DNA from: Cereibacter changlensis JA139
GTDB taxonomy: Bacteria > Pseudomonadota > Alphaproteobacteria > Rhodobacterales > Rhodobacteraceae
Assembly (NCBI RefSeq): GCF_003034985.1
Contig: NZ_PZKG01000001.1
Span: forward strand, 1-64,000
DNA length: 64,000 bases
Direction of reading: 5' to 3'
Shown: positions 20,791-30,638 of the stretch, piece by piece
Layout: the number at the start of each line of letters is the position of its first letter
Position numbering within the stretch: the first letter of the stretch is position 1
Translations under genes and position numbers: made by a program
The notes under the pieces: model-generated
Database searches by the model: none
What the model was told of the DNA's origin: nothing
What the model saw: only the letters and a program-made list of their open reading frames with translations

Positions 20791-21891
20791 ATGAGCTTCA
20801 ACACCTTCGGCCATCTCTTCCGCGTCACCACCTGGGGCGAAAGCCACGGCCCGGCGCTCGGCGCCACCGTCGACGGCTGCCCGCCCGGCGTGGCGATCGA
20901 CGCCGCCGCGATCCAGCACTGGCTCGACAAGCGCAAGCCGGGGCAGAACAAGTTCACCACCCAGCGCAAAGAGCCCGACGAGGTCAAGATCCTCTCCGGC
21001 ACCTTCGACGGCCTCTCCACCGGCACGCCGATCCAGCTGATGATCGAGAACACCGACCAGCGCTCCAAGGATTACGGCGAGATCGCCCAGGCCTTCCGTC
21101 CCGGCCATGCCGACATCACCTATCACCAGAAATACGGGCTACGCGACTATCGCGGCGGCGGCCGCTCTTCGGCGCGCGAGACCGCGGCGCGCGTGGCGGC
21201 GGGCGGTGTCGCCCGCGCGGCGCTGGCGATGCTGGCTCCGCAGGTGAAGATCACCGGCTACATGGTGCAGATGGGCCCGCGGCAGATCGACCGCAGCCGC
21301 CTCGATCTGGCCGAGGTGGAGCGCAACCCCTTCTGGTGCCCCGACGCCACCGCCGCCGCCGACTGGGCCGCCTATCTCGATGAGCTGCGCCTGTCGCACA
21401 ACTCGGTCGGCGCGGTGATCGAGGTGGTGGCCCAGGGCGTCCCCCCCGGCCTCGGCGCCCCGGTCTACGGCAAGCTCGACAGCGATCTCGCCTCGGCCAT
21501 GATGAGCATCAACGCGGTGAAGGCGGTGGAGATCGGCGAGGGCATGGCGGCGGCCAGCCTCACCGGGGTCGAGAATGCCGACGAGATCCGCATGGGCAAT
21601 GACGGCCCCATGTATCTGTCGAACCACGCCGGCGGCATCCTCGGCGGCATCTCGACCGGGCAGGATGTGGTGGTGCGCTTCGCGGTGAAGCCGACCTCCT
21701 CGATCCTCACCCCGCGCCGCACCATCACCATGTCGGGCGAGGAGACCGAGCTGATCACCAAGGGCCGCCACGACCCCTGCGTCGGCATCCGCGCCGTGCC
21801 GGTGGCCGAAGCGATGATGGCCTGCGTGATCCTCGACCACCTGCTGCTCGACCGCGGCCAGACCGGCGGCCTGCGCGGCCGGATCGGCTGA
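20791..21891 (+). CDS. aroC: Chorismate synthase
   Basis: A 366-residue FMN-dependent enzyme that turns EPSP into chorismate, the end of the shikimate pathway. The start [20 protein letters not shown], the [10 protein letters not shown] motif near 130 and RPGHADITY are family signatures. The upstream open frame to 20716 is a run of GGGGCC-rich repeats and not part of the protein. Single gene, convergent with the DMT transporter. Confidence 0.97.
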   Translation: MSFNTFGHLFRVTTWGESHGPALGATVDGCPPGVAIDAAAIQHWLDKRKPGQNKFTTQRKEPDEVKILSGTFDGLSTGTPIQLMIENTDQRSKDYGEIAQAFRPGHADITYHQKYGLRDYRGGGRSSARETAARVAAGGVARAALAMLAPQVKITGYMVQMGPRQIDRSRLDLAEVERNPFWCPDATAAADWAAYLDELRLSHNSVGAVIEVVAQGVPPGLGAPVYGKLDSDLASAMMSINAVKAVEIGEGMAAASLTGVENADEIRMGNDGPMYLSNHAGGILGGISTGQDVVVRFAVKPTSSILTPRRTITMSGEETELITKGRHDPCVGIRAVPVAEAMMACVILDHLLLDRGQTGGLRGRIG

Positions 21892-21911
21892 TCCGGGGAA
21901 GGGCCTGCCGC

Positions 21912-22784
21912 TCAGGCCCGCCCCGGCACCTTCGCCCATTGCACGGCGAGGATGCCCAGCGCCACGATCACCACGCCGACCACGTCCCAGATCCCCAGCC
22001 GCTCGCCCAACAGCGCCCAGGCCACCAGCACCCCGAAGAACGGGTTGAGGAAATGGAAGGTCGCGGCCCGCACCGCGCCGATCCGCGCCACCAGCATGAA
22101 CCAGATCCAGGTCGCCATCAGCCCCGGCACCAGCGTCGTATAGGCAAAGGCCCAGAAAAGCCGTGCCGACCAGGTCACCTGCCAGGGCTCGGTCAGCGCC
22201 GCGACCACCGCCAGCACGGCCGAGCCGACCAGCATCTGCAGCCCCACCACCATCAGCACATTGCCCCCTGCCGAAGCGCCGCGCACCGCCAGCGTGGCGA
22301 AGGTCAGCGCCAGCACGCCGATGCCGCAGAACACCAGCCCCAGCACCTCCACCCCGCCCGACAGCCGGGTGCCCATGATCAGCGCCACCCCGGACATCCC
22401 CAGCAGCAGCCCGAAGACCCCCAGCGGCCGCACCCGCTCGCCGAAGATCAGCCAGCCGGCCAGCGCCACCAGAAGCGGCATGGTCGAGGCGACGATGGCG
22501 GCGAGGCTCGCCTCCACCCATTGCATCGCCACGAAGTTGAAGCCGAGGTACAGCGCGTTCTGGCAGATGCCGAAGATCACCACCCCGCGCCACGACGCCC
22601 TCGACAGCCGGGCGCTCTGGCCCAGCGCGGCGGCCAGCGCGATGCCGATCAGCCCGGAAACGAGGAAGCGCAGCGCCAGCGCGGTCAGCGGCGGCGCATC
22701 GGCGACGATCATCCGCGCCGAGGTGAAGGCCGAGGACCACATGAAGGCGAAAGCCAGCCCCATCCCGATACTGCGCAGATCCAT
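21912..22784 (-). CDS. EamA (DMT superfamily) transporter
   Basis: A 290-residue inner-membrane protein with about ten helices in two EamA repeats (about 1-135 and 150-285). Such proteins export amino acids, metabolites or other small molecules; the substrate cannot be read from sequence. N-terminal GMGLAFAFMWSSAFTSAR fits the family. The HU terminator lies upstream, so it is probably transcribed alone. Confidence 0.9.
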   Translation of the reverse strand: MDLRSIGMGLAFAFMWSSAFTSARMIVADAPPLTALALRFLVSGLIGIALAAALGQSARLSRASWRGVVIFGICQNALYLGFNFVAMQWVEASLAAIVASTMPLLVALAGWLIFGERVRPLGVFGLLLGMSGVALIMGTRLSGGVEVLGLVFCGIGVLALTFATLAVRGASAGGNVLMVVGLQMLVGSAVLAVVAALTEPWQVTWSARLFWAFAYTTLVPGLMATWIWFMLVARIGAVRAATFHFLNPFFGVLVAWALLGERLGIWDVVGVVIVALGILAVQWAKVPGRA

Positions 22785-22821
22785 CTTGCCTCCAATGGCC
22801 TGAGCCGGGATGCGGCCAAAG

Positions 22822-22847
22822 AAAAAGGGCCGCCGGAGGGCGACCCT
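22822..22847 (-). terminator. HU gene terminator
   Basis: On the minus strand AGGGTCGCC / GGCGGCCCT forms a 9-bp stem with one T-G wobble and a CTCC loop, followed by TTTTT. It lies 42 bp past the HU stop. Confidence 0.85.
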
Positions 22848-22888
22848 ACATCAGCCGATGCCAACCGCAAGCGGTCAGCTGCAGCCCG

Positions 22889-23176
22889 TCACTCGTTCAC
22901 GCTGTCCTTCAGCGCCTTGGCGATGGTGAACTTCACCTGCTTGTCGGCCGCCTTGGTGACCTGCTCGCCGGTCGCCGGGTTGCGGACCTGACGCTCGGGA
23001 CGCTCGCGGCACACGACCTTGCCGAGGCCCGGCAGGGTCACGGCGCCACCGGCAGCCACTTCGCGCGCAACGATCGAGGCGATCGCATCCAGTGCCGCAC
23101 CGGCGGTTTTCTTGTCGGCGCCCATCTCTTCGGCGAGGGTGGCCACAAGTTGCGTCTTGGTCATCGGTTTCGACAT
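22889..23176 (-). CDS. hup: HU family DNA-binding protein
   Basis: A 95-residue histone-like nucleoid protein. The KTQLVATLAEE start, a dimerising helix pair and a beta arm containing PGLGKVV and RNPATGEQV are typical of HU/IHF. The beta arm reads RERPERQVRNPATGE, closer to HU than IHF. A strong AGGAGA site precedes the ATG. A 12-bp palindrome GCCCCTAGGGGC (23223-23234) lies in its upstream region. Confidence 0.93.
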   Translation of the reverse strand: MSKPMTKTQLVATLAEEMGADKKTAGAALDAIASIVAREVAAGGAVTLPGLGKVVCRERPERQVRNPATGEQVTKAADKQVKFTIAKALKDSVNE

Positions 23177-23306
23177 CTGCTGTCTCCTGATCTTGCCCCG
23201 CTGGCTTGCGGGGTCTGTTCCTGCCCCTAGGGGCGAATGTCAGGGCTACACAGGTTTTCGGGGCATAAATCAAGCCCTTTCCCCAGGAAAACCAGCGTCA
23301 ATTCGC

Positions 23307-24788
23307 TCACAGGAAGGCGGTCTCCTCGAAGCTGCGCAGCTTGCGGCTGTGAATCCGCTCGATGGGAGTCTCGCGCAGCGTCTCCATCGCCCGGATGCCG
23401 ATCAGGAGGTGCCGCGACACCTGGGTCTTGTAGAAATCTGTCGCCATTCCGGGCAGTTTCAGCTCGCCATGCAGGGGCTTGTCCGACACGCAGAGCAGCG
23501 TGCCATAGGGCACCCGGAAGCGGAATCCGTTGGCGGCGATGGTGGCGCTTTCCATGTCCAGCGCGATGGCCCGCGACTGGCTCAGCCGCTGCACCGGGCC
23601 CGACTGGTCGCGCAGCTCCCAGTTGCGGTTGTCGATGGTGGCCACCGTGCCCGTGCGCATGATCCGCTTCAACTCGTAGCCTTCCAGCTGCGTCACCGCC
23701 TCCACCGCGTCTTCCAGCGCGATCTGGATCTCGGCCAGCGCCGGGATCGGCACCCAGACCGGCAGGTCGGCGTCCAGCACGTGATCCTCGCGCAAATAGG
23801 CATGGGCCAAGACGAAATCCCCCAGGCTCTGCGTGTTCCGCAGCCCGGCGCAATGCCCGACCATCAGCCAGGCATGCGGGCGCAGCACGGCGATATGGTC
23901 GGTCGCGGTCTTGGCGTTCGACGGGCCGACGCCGATGTTGACCAGCGTGATCCCCTGCCCGTCGCGCCGCTTCAGGTGATAGGTCGGCATCTGCGGCATC
24001 TTCCCGACCAGCAGCGGCGGCGCATCCGGCCCGGTGATCTCGTGATTGCCTGGCGCCACGAAGGCGGTGTAGCCCGAGGCCGGGTCCGCCAGCGCCTTGC
24101 GGGCGAAGGCCTCGAATTCATCGACATAGAACTGGTAGTTGGTGAACAGCACGTGGTTCTGGAAATGCCGCGGATCGGTCGCGGTGTAATGCGTCAGCCG
24201 CGCCAGAGAATAATCCACCCGCTGCGCCGTGAAGGGCGCCAGCGGCCCCGACCCGTCGGGGTTCACCAGCCGTACGCCGTTGACGATATCGTCATTGGTC
24301 GTCGCCAGATCCGGCACGTCGAACACGTCGCGCAGCGAGAAATCCAGCACTCCCTCCTGCGGCACCAGCACCGCCGGATTGCCCGCCACCGCGAAATGCA
24401 CCGGAATCGGCGTATCCGACACGCCGATCATCACCGGCACCGAGTGGTTCTCGATCAGAAGCCCGATCTGCTGCACCAGATAGTTGCGGAACAGGTCCGG
24501 CCGCGTCACCGTCGTCGCATAGGTGCCGGGCTGCGCCACATGGCCGAAGCTCAACCGGCTGTCGGCGCGGGTGAAGCTGGTCGTGGTCAGCCGGATCTCG
24601 GGGTAGTAGGCCCGCACCCGGGTCTTCGGCCGCCCCCGCGTCACCGCCTCGCTGAACTGCAGCGACAGGAACTCCGTTGCGGCGAAATACAGCTCCTCCA
24701 GCCGGGCGACCGCCGCGGCGGGGTCGGTGAAGGCTTCGGCCTCGGTCGGGGTGGGGGTCAGCAGCGGCGCAAGTTCGGTCACGATCAT
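23307..24788 (-). CDS. amn: AMP nucleosidase
   Basis: A 493-residue cytoplasmic enzyme that splits AMP into adenine and ribose 5-phosphate, balancing the adenylate pool. It has the N-terminal AMN domain (about 1-170) and a C-terminal phosphorylase-like nucleosidase domain with NIGVGPSNAKTATDHIA and ALDMESATIAANG, the latter carrying the catalytic residues. Length is normal. Single gene, divergent from the SDR gene. Confidence 0.95.
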   Translation of the reverse strand: MIVTELAPLLTPTPTEAEAFTDPAAAVARLEELYFAATEFLSLQFSEAVTRGRPKTRVRAYYPEIRLTTTSFTRADSRLSFGHVAQPGTYATTVTRPDLFRNYLVQQIGLLIENHSVPVMIGVSDTPIPVHFAVAGNPAVLVPQEGVLDFSLRDVFDVPDLATTNDDIVNGVRLVNPDGSGPLAPFTAQRVDYSLARLTHYTATDPRHFQNHVLFTNYQFYVDEFEAFARKALADPASGYTAFVAPGNHEITGPDAPPLLVGKMPQMPTYHLKRRDGQGITLVNIGVGPSNAKTATDHIAVLRPHAWLMVGHCAGLRNTQSLGDFVLAHAYLREDHVLDADLPVWVPIPALAEIQIALEDAVEAVTQLEGYELKRIMRTGTVATIDNRNWELRDQSGPVQRLSQSRAIALDMESATIAANGFRFRVPYGTLLCVSDKPLHGELKLPGMATDFYKTQVSRHLLIGIRAMETLRETPIERIHSRKLRSFEETAFL

Positions 24789-24947
24789 GGTCTTTCACAA
24801 AGGATCGCCAAACATGCACCATCGCGGCCCGGCGGATCAACCCCCACCAATTGCACCCGGCTTCGGTAACGGCAGCTTAAAGTCGTCGCGGCATGTTGTC
24901 GGCGCGCGCCCCCTTGCGGCGCCGGCGGCGCGGGGAAATACTGCGCC

Positions 24948-25784
24948 ATGACCCAGACACTCCTCTCCCTCGGCCACGGCTACTCCGCCCGCGCCCTCGC
25001 CCGCCGCCTGATCCCGCAGGGCTGGCGCATCATCGGCACCACCCGCAGCGCCGCCAAGGCCCGCGCGCTTCAGGCCGAAGGGGTGGAGCCGCTGCTCTGG
25101 CCCGGCGACCTCTCCGCCGCCCTGGCCGGGGCCAGCCACATCCTCGTCTCCGCCGCCCCGGATCCGACCGATCCCTTCCTCGCCGCCGCCCCCGGGATCG
25201 CCACCGGCGCCCCGCTTTGGGTCGGCTATCTCTCCACCACCGGCGTCTATGGCGACCATCAGGGCAGCTGGGTCGACGAATCGACCCCGCTCACCCCCTC
25301 CACCGCCCGCGGACAGGCCCGCGTCGCCGCCGAGGCCGAGTGGCTGGCAACCGGCCTGCCGGTGCACATCTTCCGCCTCGCCGGCATCTACGGCCCCGGC
25401 CGCGGCCCGTTCGAGAAGGTGCGCGACGGCACCGCCCGCCGCATCCTGAAGCCCGGTCAGGTCTTCAGCCGCACCCATGTCGACGACATCGCACAGGTGC
25501 TCGAGGCCTCGATGCTGCGCCCCGATCCCGGCGCGATCTACAATGTCTGCGATGACGACCCGGCCCCGCCCGAGGATGTGCTGTCGCATGCCGCGCATCT
25601 GCTCGGCCTGCCGGAGCCCCCCGCGGTGCCCTATGACGAAGCCGAGATGTCGCCGATGGCGCGCAGCTTCTACGCGGAATCGAAGCGCGTGCGGAACGAC
25701 CGGATCAAGCGCGATCTGGGCATCCGGCTGATCCATCCCGACTACCGTTCGGGCCTGCAAAGCCTTCTCGCCGAAGAAACCTGA
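24948..25784 (+). CDS. NAD(P)-binding epimerase-like protein (atypical SDR)
   Basis: A 278-residue Rossmann-fold protein. The nucleotide loop reads LGHGYSARALA rather than the usual GxxGxxG, and the tail YLSTTGVYGDHQGSWVDE followed by RLAGIYGPGRGP is that of YeeZ-like atypical SDRs, which lack a clear YxxxK pair. Function is unknown; reductase or NAD-sensing roles are possible. Convergent with dxs. Confidence 0.83.
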   Translation: MTQTLLSLGHGYSARALARRLIPQGWRIIGTTRSAAKARALQAEGVEPLLWPGDLSAALAGASHILVSAAPDPTDPFLAAAPGIATGAPLWVGYLSTTGVYGDHQGSWVDESTPLTPSTARGQARVAAEAEWLATGLPVHIFRLAGIYGPGRGPFEKVRDGTARRILKPGQVFSRTHVDDIAQVLEASMLRPDPGAIYNVCDDDPAPPEDVLSHAAHLLGLPEPPAVPYDEAEMSPMARSFYAESKRVRNDRIKRDLGIRLIHPDYRSGLQSLLAEET

Positions 25785-25864
25785 CACCGCCCCTTGTCAG
25801 CCCCGAGGTTAACAAGGGCTGAACAAATCCTGCGCTATACAATGAAATCAAAGCGTTGCGTCGA

Positions 25865-25880
25865 TTTTCACGCGTGAAAA
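25865..25880. repeat. 16-bp perfect palindrome, copy 2
   Basis: TTTTCACGCGTGAAAA between convergent SDR and dxs genes. It matches the inner part of the 18-bp palindrome at 10441-10458, including the CG-A before it. Its T half also serves as the tail of the dxs hairpin. Confidence 0.75.
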
Positions 25881-25896
25881 CGGGCCCTCAGGCCCG
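25877..25896 (-). terminator. dxs terminator-like hairpin
   Basis: On the minus strand CGGGCC-TGAG-GGCCCG runs into TTTTC. The stem overlaps the dxs stop codon (the TGA is in the loop), and the T run is half of the 16-bp palindrome. Confidence 0.6.
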
Positions 25897-27801
25897 CTTT
25901 CCCACCAGCGCCACGCCCAGCGTCTGCAAGACCTTCGCCTCGATCTCGGCGGCGCTCATCCCGGCGACCTGATACATCTTCTCCGGGCTCGCCTGATCGA
26001 TGAACGTGTCGGGCAGCACCATCGAGCGGAACTTGATCCCGCCATCGAAGACACCCTCCTCGGCCAGAAGCTGCGCCACATGGCTGCCGAACCCGCCGAT
26101 CGCGCCTTCCTCGATGGTGATCAGTGCCTCATGATCCCGCGCCAGCCGCAGGATCAGCTCCCGGTCCAGCGGCTTGGCAAAGCGGGCATCCGCCACCGTC
26201 GGCGCGATCCCCCGCGCCGTCAGGGCCTCCGCCGCCATCATCACCTCCGACAGCCGCGTCCCGAACGACAGGATAGCCACCCGGCTGCCCTCCCGCACGA
26301 TCCGCCCCTTGCCGATCTCCAGCGGGACGCCCTTCGCCGGCATCTCCACCCCCACGCCATCGCCGCGCGGGAACCGGAAGGCGATCGGCCCCTCGTCATG
26401 CGCGACGGCCGTGGCCACCATATGCACCAGCTCCGCCTCATCGGCGGCGGCCATCACCACGAACCCCGGCAGGTTGGCGAGGAAAGCCACGTCGAAGGCC
26501 CCCGCATGGGTCGCCCCATCCGCCCCCACCAGCCCGGCCCGGTCGATGGCGAAGCGCACCGGCAGCCGCTGGATCGCCACGTCATGCACGATCTGGTCGT
26601 AGCCGCGCTGCAGGAAGGTGGAATAAAGCGCGCAGAACGGCCGCAAGCCCCCCGCCGCCATCCCGGCGCTGAAGGTCACCGCATGCTGTTCCGCGATGCC
26701 CACGTCGAAGCAGCGGTTCGGGAACCGCTCCGCGAACAGGTTCAGCCCGGTCCCGTCCGGCATCGCCGCCGTCACCGCCACGATCCGCTCGTCGCGCTCG
26801 GCCTCCTTCACGAGGCTCTGGGCGAAGACCTTGGTATAGCTCGGCGCATTCGACGGCGCCTTGGTCTGCTCGCCGGTCAGCACGTTGAACTTCGACGTGG
26901 CATGCCCCCGGTCGCGCGCCTCTTCCGCCGGGGCGTAGCCCTTGCCCTTCTTGGTGATCGCATGGATCAGCACCGGCCCCGTCGCCCGCGCCTTCACCGT
27001 GCGCAGGATCGCCAGCAGCTGCTCCAGATCATGCCCGTCGATCGGCCCGACATAGGAGAAGCCCAGCTCCTCGAACAGCGTGCCGCCGACGGTGATGCTC
27101 TTGAGCATCTCCTTCGCCCGCCGCGCGCCCTCCTGGAACGGCTCGGGCAGGAAGCCGAGCGCCCCCTTGGCCGCCGCCTTGAAATCTTGGAACGGCGCGC
27201 CGGCATAGAGGCGGCTCAGATAGGACGACAACGCCCCCACCGGCGGCGCGATGCTCATCTCGTTGTCGTTCAGGATGACGATAAGCCGCTTCTTCAGATG
27301 GCCCGCGTTGTTCATCGCCTCGAAGGCCATGCCCGCGCTCATCGACCCGTCGCCGATCACCGCGATGGCGTCGCCGCCCTCGCCGGTCAGGTCGCGCGCC
27401 GCGGCAAAGCCCAGCGCCGCCGAGATCGAGGTGGAGCTGTGGCCCGCGCCGAACGGGTCATAGGGGCTCTCCGACCGCTTGGTGAAGCCCGCCAGCCCGC
27501 CCTCGGTCCGCAGCGTGCGGATGCGGTCGCGCCGCCCGGTCAGGATCTTGTGCGGGTAGCACTGGTGCCCGACGTCCCAGATGATCTTGTCACGCGGCGT
27601 GTCGAAGACGGCATGCAGCGCCACCGTCAGCTCCACCACGCCCAGACCCGCGCCCAGATGCCCGCCCGTCACCGATACGGCCGAGATGGTCTCGGCCCGC
27701 AGCTCGTCGGCGACATGCCGCAGCTCGCGGTCGCTCAAGGCCTTCAGGTCCACGGGCAGGTTCACCCGGTCCAGCGTCGGCGTCTTGGGTCTGTCGGTCA
27801 T
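25888..27801 (-). CDS. dxs: 1-deoxy-D-xylulose-5-phosphate synthase
   Basis: A 637-residue thiamine-dependent enzyme that makes DXP from pyruvate and glyceraldehyde 3-phosphate, the first step of MEP isoprenoid synthesis. The thiamine site [15 protein letters not shown] is near 150, and the transketolase pyrimidine domain follows (about 320-480). The ATG at 27801 has GGAGGGGAG upstream. Last gene of HDAC-xseB-ispA-dxs; its thiamine need links it loosely to thiBPQ in this window. Confidence 0.97.
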   Translation of the reverse strand: MTDRPKTPTLDRVNLPVDLKALSDRELRHVADELRAETISAVSVTGGHLGAGLGVVELTVALHAVFDTPRDKIIWDVGHQCYPHKILTGRRDRIRTLRTEGGLAGFTKRSESPYDPFGAGHSSTSISAALGFAAARDLTGEGGDAIAVIGDGSMSAGMAFEAMNNAGHLKKRLIVILNDNEMSIAPPVGALSSYLSRLYAGAPFQDFKAAAKGALGFLPEPFQEGARRAKEMLKSITVGGTLFEELGFSYVGPIDGHDLEQLLAILRTVKARATGPVLIHAITKKGKGYAPAEEARDRGHATSKFNVLTGEQTKAPSNAPSYTKVFAQSLVKEAERDERIVAVTAAMPDGTGLNLFAERFPNRCFDVGIAEQHAVTFSAGMAAGGLRPFCALYSTFLQRGYDQIVHDVAIQRLPVRFAIDRAGLVGADGATHAGAFDVAFLANLPGFVVMAAADEAELVHMVATAVAHDEGPIAFRFPRGDGVGVEMPAKGVPLEIGKGRIVREGSRVAILSFGTRLSEVMMAAEALTARGIAPTVADARFAKPLDRELILRLARDHEALITIEEGAIGGFGSHVAQLLAEEGVFDGGIKFRSMVLPDTFIDQASPEKMYQVAGMSAAEIEAKVLQTLGVALVGKRA

Positions 27802-27826
27802 TGGCTCCCCTCCTCGGGGTGGCTGC

Positions 27827-28696
27827 TCAGCTTTCGCGCGCAATAACGAAGCGCGCAGCCTCGATCAAGGTTCCCGCTGCCGCACCATAGGGGGCCAGAG
27901 CGGCTTCCGCCTCGGTCACCAGGGCTTTTGCGCGGTCTTTCGCCCCCTCGAGACCCAGGAGCGAGACGAAGGTCGCCTTGCCCGCCTCGGCATCCTTCTG
28001 CAAACGCTTGCCCGCCTTGGCCGCATCGCCCTCGACATCGAGGATGTCGTCGGCGATCTGGAAGGCGAGACCGAGGGCCGTGGCATAACGCCCCAGCGGC
28101 CCGGCATCGGCCTGGCCGAGCACGGCGCCCGCCTCCGCCGACCAGCGGATCAGCGCGCCGGTCTTGCCCGCCTGCAGCCGGGTGATCTCGGGCAGGGTCA
28201 GCGGCACGGCGGCGCTTTCGGCGGCGATGTCCAGCGCCTGCCCCAGCACCATGCCCTCGGCGCCCGAGGCCTTCGCCAGCGAGGCCACCAGCGCGATCCG
28301 CACCTCGGCCGGGCCCAGCGCCGGATCGGCCAGAAGCTCGAAGGCCAGCGTCTGCAGCGCATCGCCCGCCAGCACCGCCGTCGCCTCGTCCCATTTCACA
28401 TGCACCGTCGGCAGGCCGCGGCGCAGGTCGTCGTCATCCATGCAGGGCAGGTCGTCATGCACGAGGCTGTAGGCATGCAGCGCCTCGATCGCCGCCGCCG
28501 CACTCACCGCCGCCGCGGGGGCGACGCCATGCAGCCGCGCCGATTCCAGCACCAGAAAGCCGCGCAGCCGCTTGCCGCCCTGCAGCGCATAGCGCATCGC
28601 CGCGACCACCGGCAGATCGTCATGGCCCGCCAGCGCCGCATCGAGCCGGGCCTGCACGGCAAGGGCCGCATCGTTCAAAGCAACGGGAAAGCTCAC
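27827..28696 (-). CDS. ispA: Farnesyl diphosphate synthase (geranyltranstransferase)
   Basis: A 289-residue prenyl transferase that joins IPP to DMAPP and GPP, feeding quinones, undecaprenyl phosphate and carotenoids. The first Asp-rich motif is [14 protein letters not shown] near 85 and the second is FQIADDILD near 220. I chose the GTG at 28696 because it overlaps the xseB stop codon (GTGA), a coupling typical of this operon; the open frame to 28789 lies inside xseB. Confidence 0.95.
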   Translation of the reverse strand: MSFPVALNDAALAVQARLDAALAGHDDLPVVAAMRYALQGGKRLRGFLVLESARLHGVAPAAAVSAAAAIEALHAYSLVHDDLPCMDDDDLRRGLPTVHVKWDEATAVLAGDALQTLAFELLADPALGPAEVRIALVASLAKASGAEGMVLGQALDIAAESAAVPLTLPEITRLQAGKTGALIRWSAEAGAVLGQADAGPLGRYATALGLAFQIADDILDVEGDAAKAGKRLQKDAEAGKATFVSLLGLEGAKDRAKALVTEAEAALAPYGAAAGTLIEAARFVIARES

Positions 28697-28932
28697 AATC
28701 CCTCCGCAGCCACCGTTCCGACCGCACGGCCCTCGGCGGCGCGGATCATCTCCACCTTCTCCTCGGCATCCTTCAGCTTGCCGGCGCAATGCGCCTTCAG
28801 CGCCGCGCCGCGTTCGTAGAGCGCGATCGACTGGTCCAGCGGCACATCGCCCTTTTCCAGAGCGCCGACAACCTGCTCCAGCGCGGCCATCGCCTCTTCG
28901 AATGTCATGCTTGCCACCGGCTTTTCCGTCAT
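28693..28932 (-). CDS. xseB: Exodeoxyribonuclease VII small subunit
   Basis: A 79-residue helical protein that binds XseA to form the exonuclease VII complex, degrading single-stranded DNA. TFEEAMAALEQVVGALEKGDV and LDQSIALYERG are characteristic. It overlaps the upstream hydrolase gene by 4 bp and ispA by 4 bp. The large subunit xseA is not in the window. Confidence 0.94.
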   Translation of the reverse strand: MTEKPVASMTFEEAMAALEQVVGALEKGDVPLDQSIALYERGAALKAHCAGKLKDAEEKVEMIRAAEGRAVGTVAAEGL

Positions 28933-29855
28933 GCGCTCCGCTCCTTCAAGACGCCCACATGGGCCGCGACACTCGCAGCAAGGGCAGGCAGATCATATCC
29001 CCCCTCGAGTGTCGAGACCACCCGCCCGCCACAATGCGCCGCAGCCAGATCGCAGATCCGCCCGGTGAGCCAGGCGAAATCCTGCGCCGTCCAGTTCAGC
29101 CCGGCCAGCGGATCGTCGGCATGGGCGTCGAACCCGGCGGAGATCAGGATCAACTCGGGCCGGAAGGCATCGATCCGCGGCAGGATCACGTCCTCGTAGG
29201 CCGCCCGCATCACCGCCCCCGCGCTGCCTGCACGGAGCGGCACATTGACGATCTGGCCATGCGCGCCGCGCTCCTCCGCCGCCCCGGTGCCGGGATAGAG
29301 CGGCATCTGGTGGCTCGAGGCGAACAGCACGCGCGGCTCGTCCCACATCAGCGCCTGCGTGCCATTGCCGTGATGCACGTCGAAATCGACGATGGCGACG
29401 CGGGAAAGCCCGTGCTCCTCCAGTGCCCGCTTCGCCGCGATCGAGACAGAGCCGAAGAGGCAGAAGCCCATCGCCACATCCTGCTCGGCATGATGCCCCG
29501 GCGGGCGGCAGCCGACGAAGGCATTGCCCGCCCCGCCCGACAGCACCAGATCCACCGCCGCACAGGTGCCGCCGACCGCGCGCAGCGCCGCCTCCAGCGA
29601 GCCGGGCGACAGGAAGGTGTCGCCGTCGAGCTGCGACCAGCCCTCCTCCGGCAGACCCGCCTTGATCCGCGCGAGATAGGAGGCCGGATGACAGCGCAGC
29701 ACCTCGGCCTCCTCGGCCAGCGGCGCCTCGCGCCGGTCGAGGTCGAGCCCGGCAAGCCCCTCCGCCACCGCCCGCATCCGCTCCACCCGCTCCGGATGAC
29801 CCGGCGGCGTCACGTGACCCGAGGATGCCTCATGGAAAAAACAGGCCGTCGTCAT
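28929..29855 (-). CDS. Histone deacetylase family hydrolase (AcuC/acetylpolyamine type)
   Basis: A 308-residue zinc hydrolase of the arginase/deacetylase fold. RPPGHHAEQDVAMGFC has the catalytic His pair and DFDVHHGNGTQ the zinc Asp/His, with the third metal Asp in GFDAHADDP. Bacterial members remove acetyl groups from polyamines or proteins; the substrate is not known here. It heads the xseB-ispA-dxs operon, with a GGGAGG site before the ATG. Confidence 0.9.
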   Translation of the reverse strand: MTTACFFHEASSGHVTPPGHPERVERMRAVAEGLAGLDLDRREAPLAEEAEVLRCHPASYLARIKAGLPEEGWSQLDGDTFLSPGSLEAALRAVGGTCAAVDLVLSGGAGNAFVGCRPPGHHAEQDVAMGFCLFGSVSIAAKRALEEHGLSRVAIVDFDVHHGNGTQALMWDEPRVLFASSHQMPLYPGTGAAEERGAHGQIVNVPLRAGSAGAVMRAAYEDVILPRIDAFRPELILISAGFDAHADDPLAGLNWTAQDFAWLTGRICDLAAAHCGGRVVSTLEGGYDLPALAASVAAHVGVLKERSA

Positions 29856-29886
29856 GCGTCACCCTCCCGCTCAGTAGACATTTTCT

Positions 29887-29911
29887 GTCCTTAAATATCC
29901 CGCGGGGGTCC
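29887..29911 (-). repeat. CCCGCGGGATATTTAA motif upstream of the deacetylase gene
   Basis: On the minus strand a run GGACCCCCGCGGGATATTTAA lies 32-57 nt before the start codon. A near-identical CCCCCCGGGGATATTTA lies just before queG (34013-34030). It may be a 5' leader or promoter element. Confidence 0.45.
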
Positions 29912-29939
29912 AGGGGCGCGAAGCCCCCGGCGCGTTCCG

Positions 29940-30638
29940 CTAGTCCGGCGCCAGCATGTAGCCCGACCCCCGCACCGTCTGCAGATAGCGCGGCTGCTTG
30001 GGGTCCACCTCGATCTTGCGCCGCAGCCGGGTGATCTGCACGTCCACCGCGCGTTCCTGGCTCTGCCCGTCGTCGCGGCCGAGATCGCCCACCAGCTTCT
30101 CGCGGCTCACCGCCTCGCCCGGCTGGGCGGCGAAGATCCGCATCAGCGCCGCCTCGGTCGCGGTCAGCCGCACCGGATCGGCGCCGCGCCACAGCTCGCC
30201 CCGCTCCAGATCGTAGCGCACCGAGCCCAGATGCAGCACCTTCGGCCCGGCATCGGCCTTCAGCACCGGCACGCGGCGCAGGATGGCGTTGATCCTGAGC
30301 AGCAGCTCCTTGGGTTCGAAGGGCTTGGCCAGATAGTCGTCGGCCCCCGCCTCCAGCCCCTCGATCCGGTTCGCCGTCTCGCCGCGCGCGGTCAGCAGGA
30401 GGATCGGCGTGGCGATCTCCTCGCGCAGCGCGCGGGTCAGGGTGATGCCATCCTCGCCGGGCATCATCACGTCGAGCACGATCATGTCGAACTCGAGCCC
30501 GGCCAGGAGCCGCCGCGCCTGCGCCGCGTCGCGGGCGGTCGAGACGAGGAAGCCGTTGCGCACGAGGAATTTCTGCAACAATCCCCGGATGCGCTCGTCG
30601 TCGTCGACGACCAGAAGATGGGCCTGCGGTTCGGTCAT
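29940..30638 (-). CDS. petR: OmpR-family response regulator, PetR-like
   Basis: A 232-residue response regulator. The receiver domain (1-120) has VVDDDERI, the phospho-acceptor in DMIVLDVMMPGEDG (about D56) and the Lys in YLAKPFEP; the winged-helix DNA-binding domain (135-230) ends VRGSGYMLAPD. The pairing with an upstream MarR gene matches petP-petR of Rhodobacter capsulatus, where petR is needed for growth and lies by the bc1 operon (from memory of that work). No histidine kinase is adjacent, as in that case. Confidence 0.88.
   Translation of the reverse strand: MTEPQAHLLVVDDDERIRGLLQKFLVRNGFLVSTARDAAQARRLLAGLEFDMIVLDVMMPGEDGITLTRALREEIATPILLLTARGETANRIEGLEAGADDYLAKPFEPKELLLRINAILRRVPVLKADAGPKVLHLGSVRYDLERGELWRGADPVRLTATEAALMRIFAAQPGEAVSREKLVGDLGRDDGQSQERAVDVQITRLRRKIEVDPKQPRYLQTVRGSGYMLAPD

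Noticed and set aside
23223-23234. 12-bp palindrome GCCCCTAGGGGC near the HU gene as an operator
   Set aside because: Short GC palindromes are expected by chance in this genome, and no second copy was noticed.
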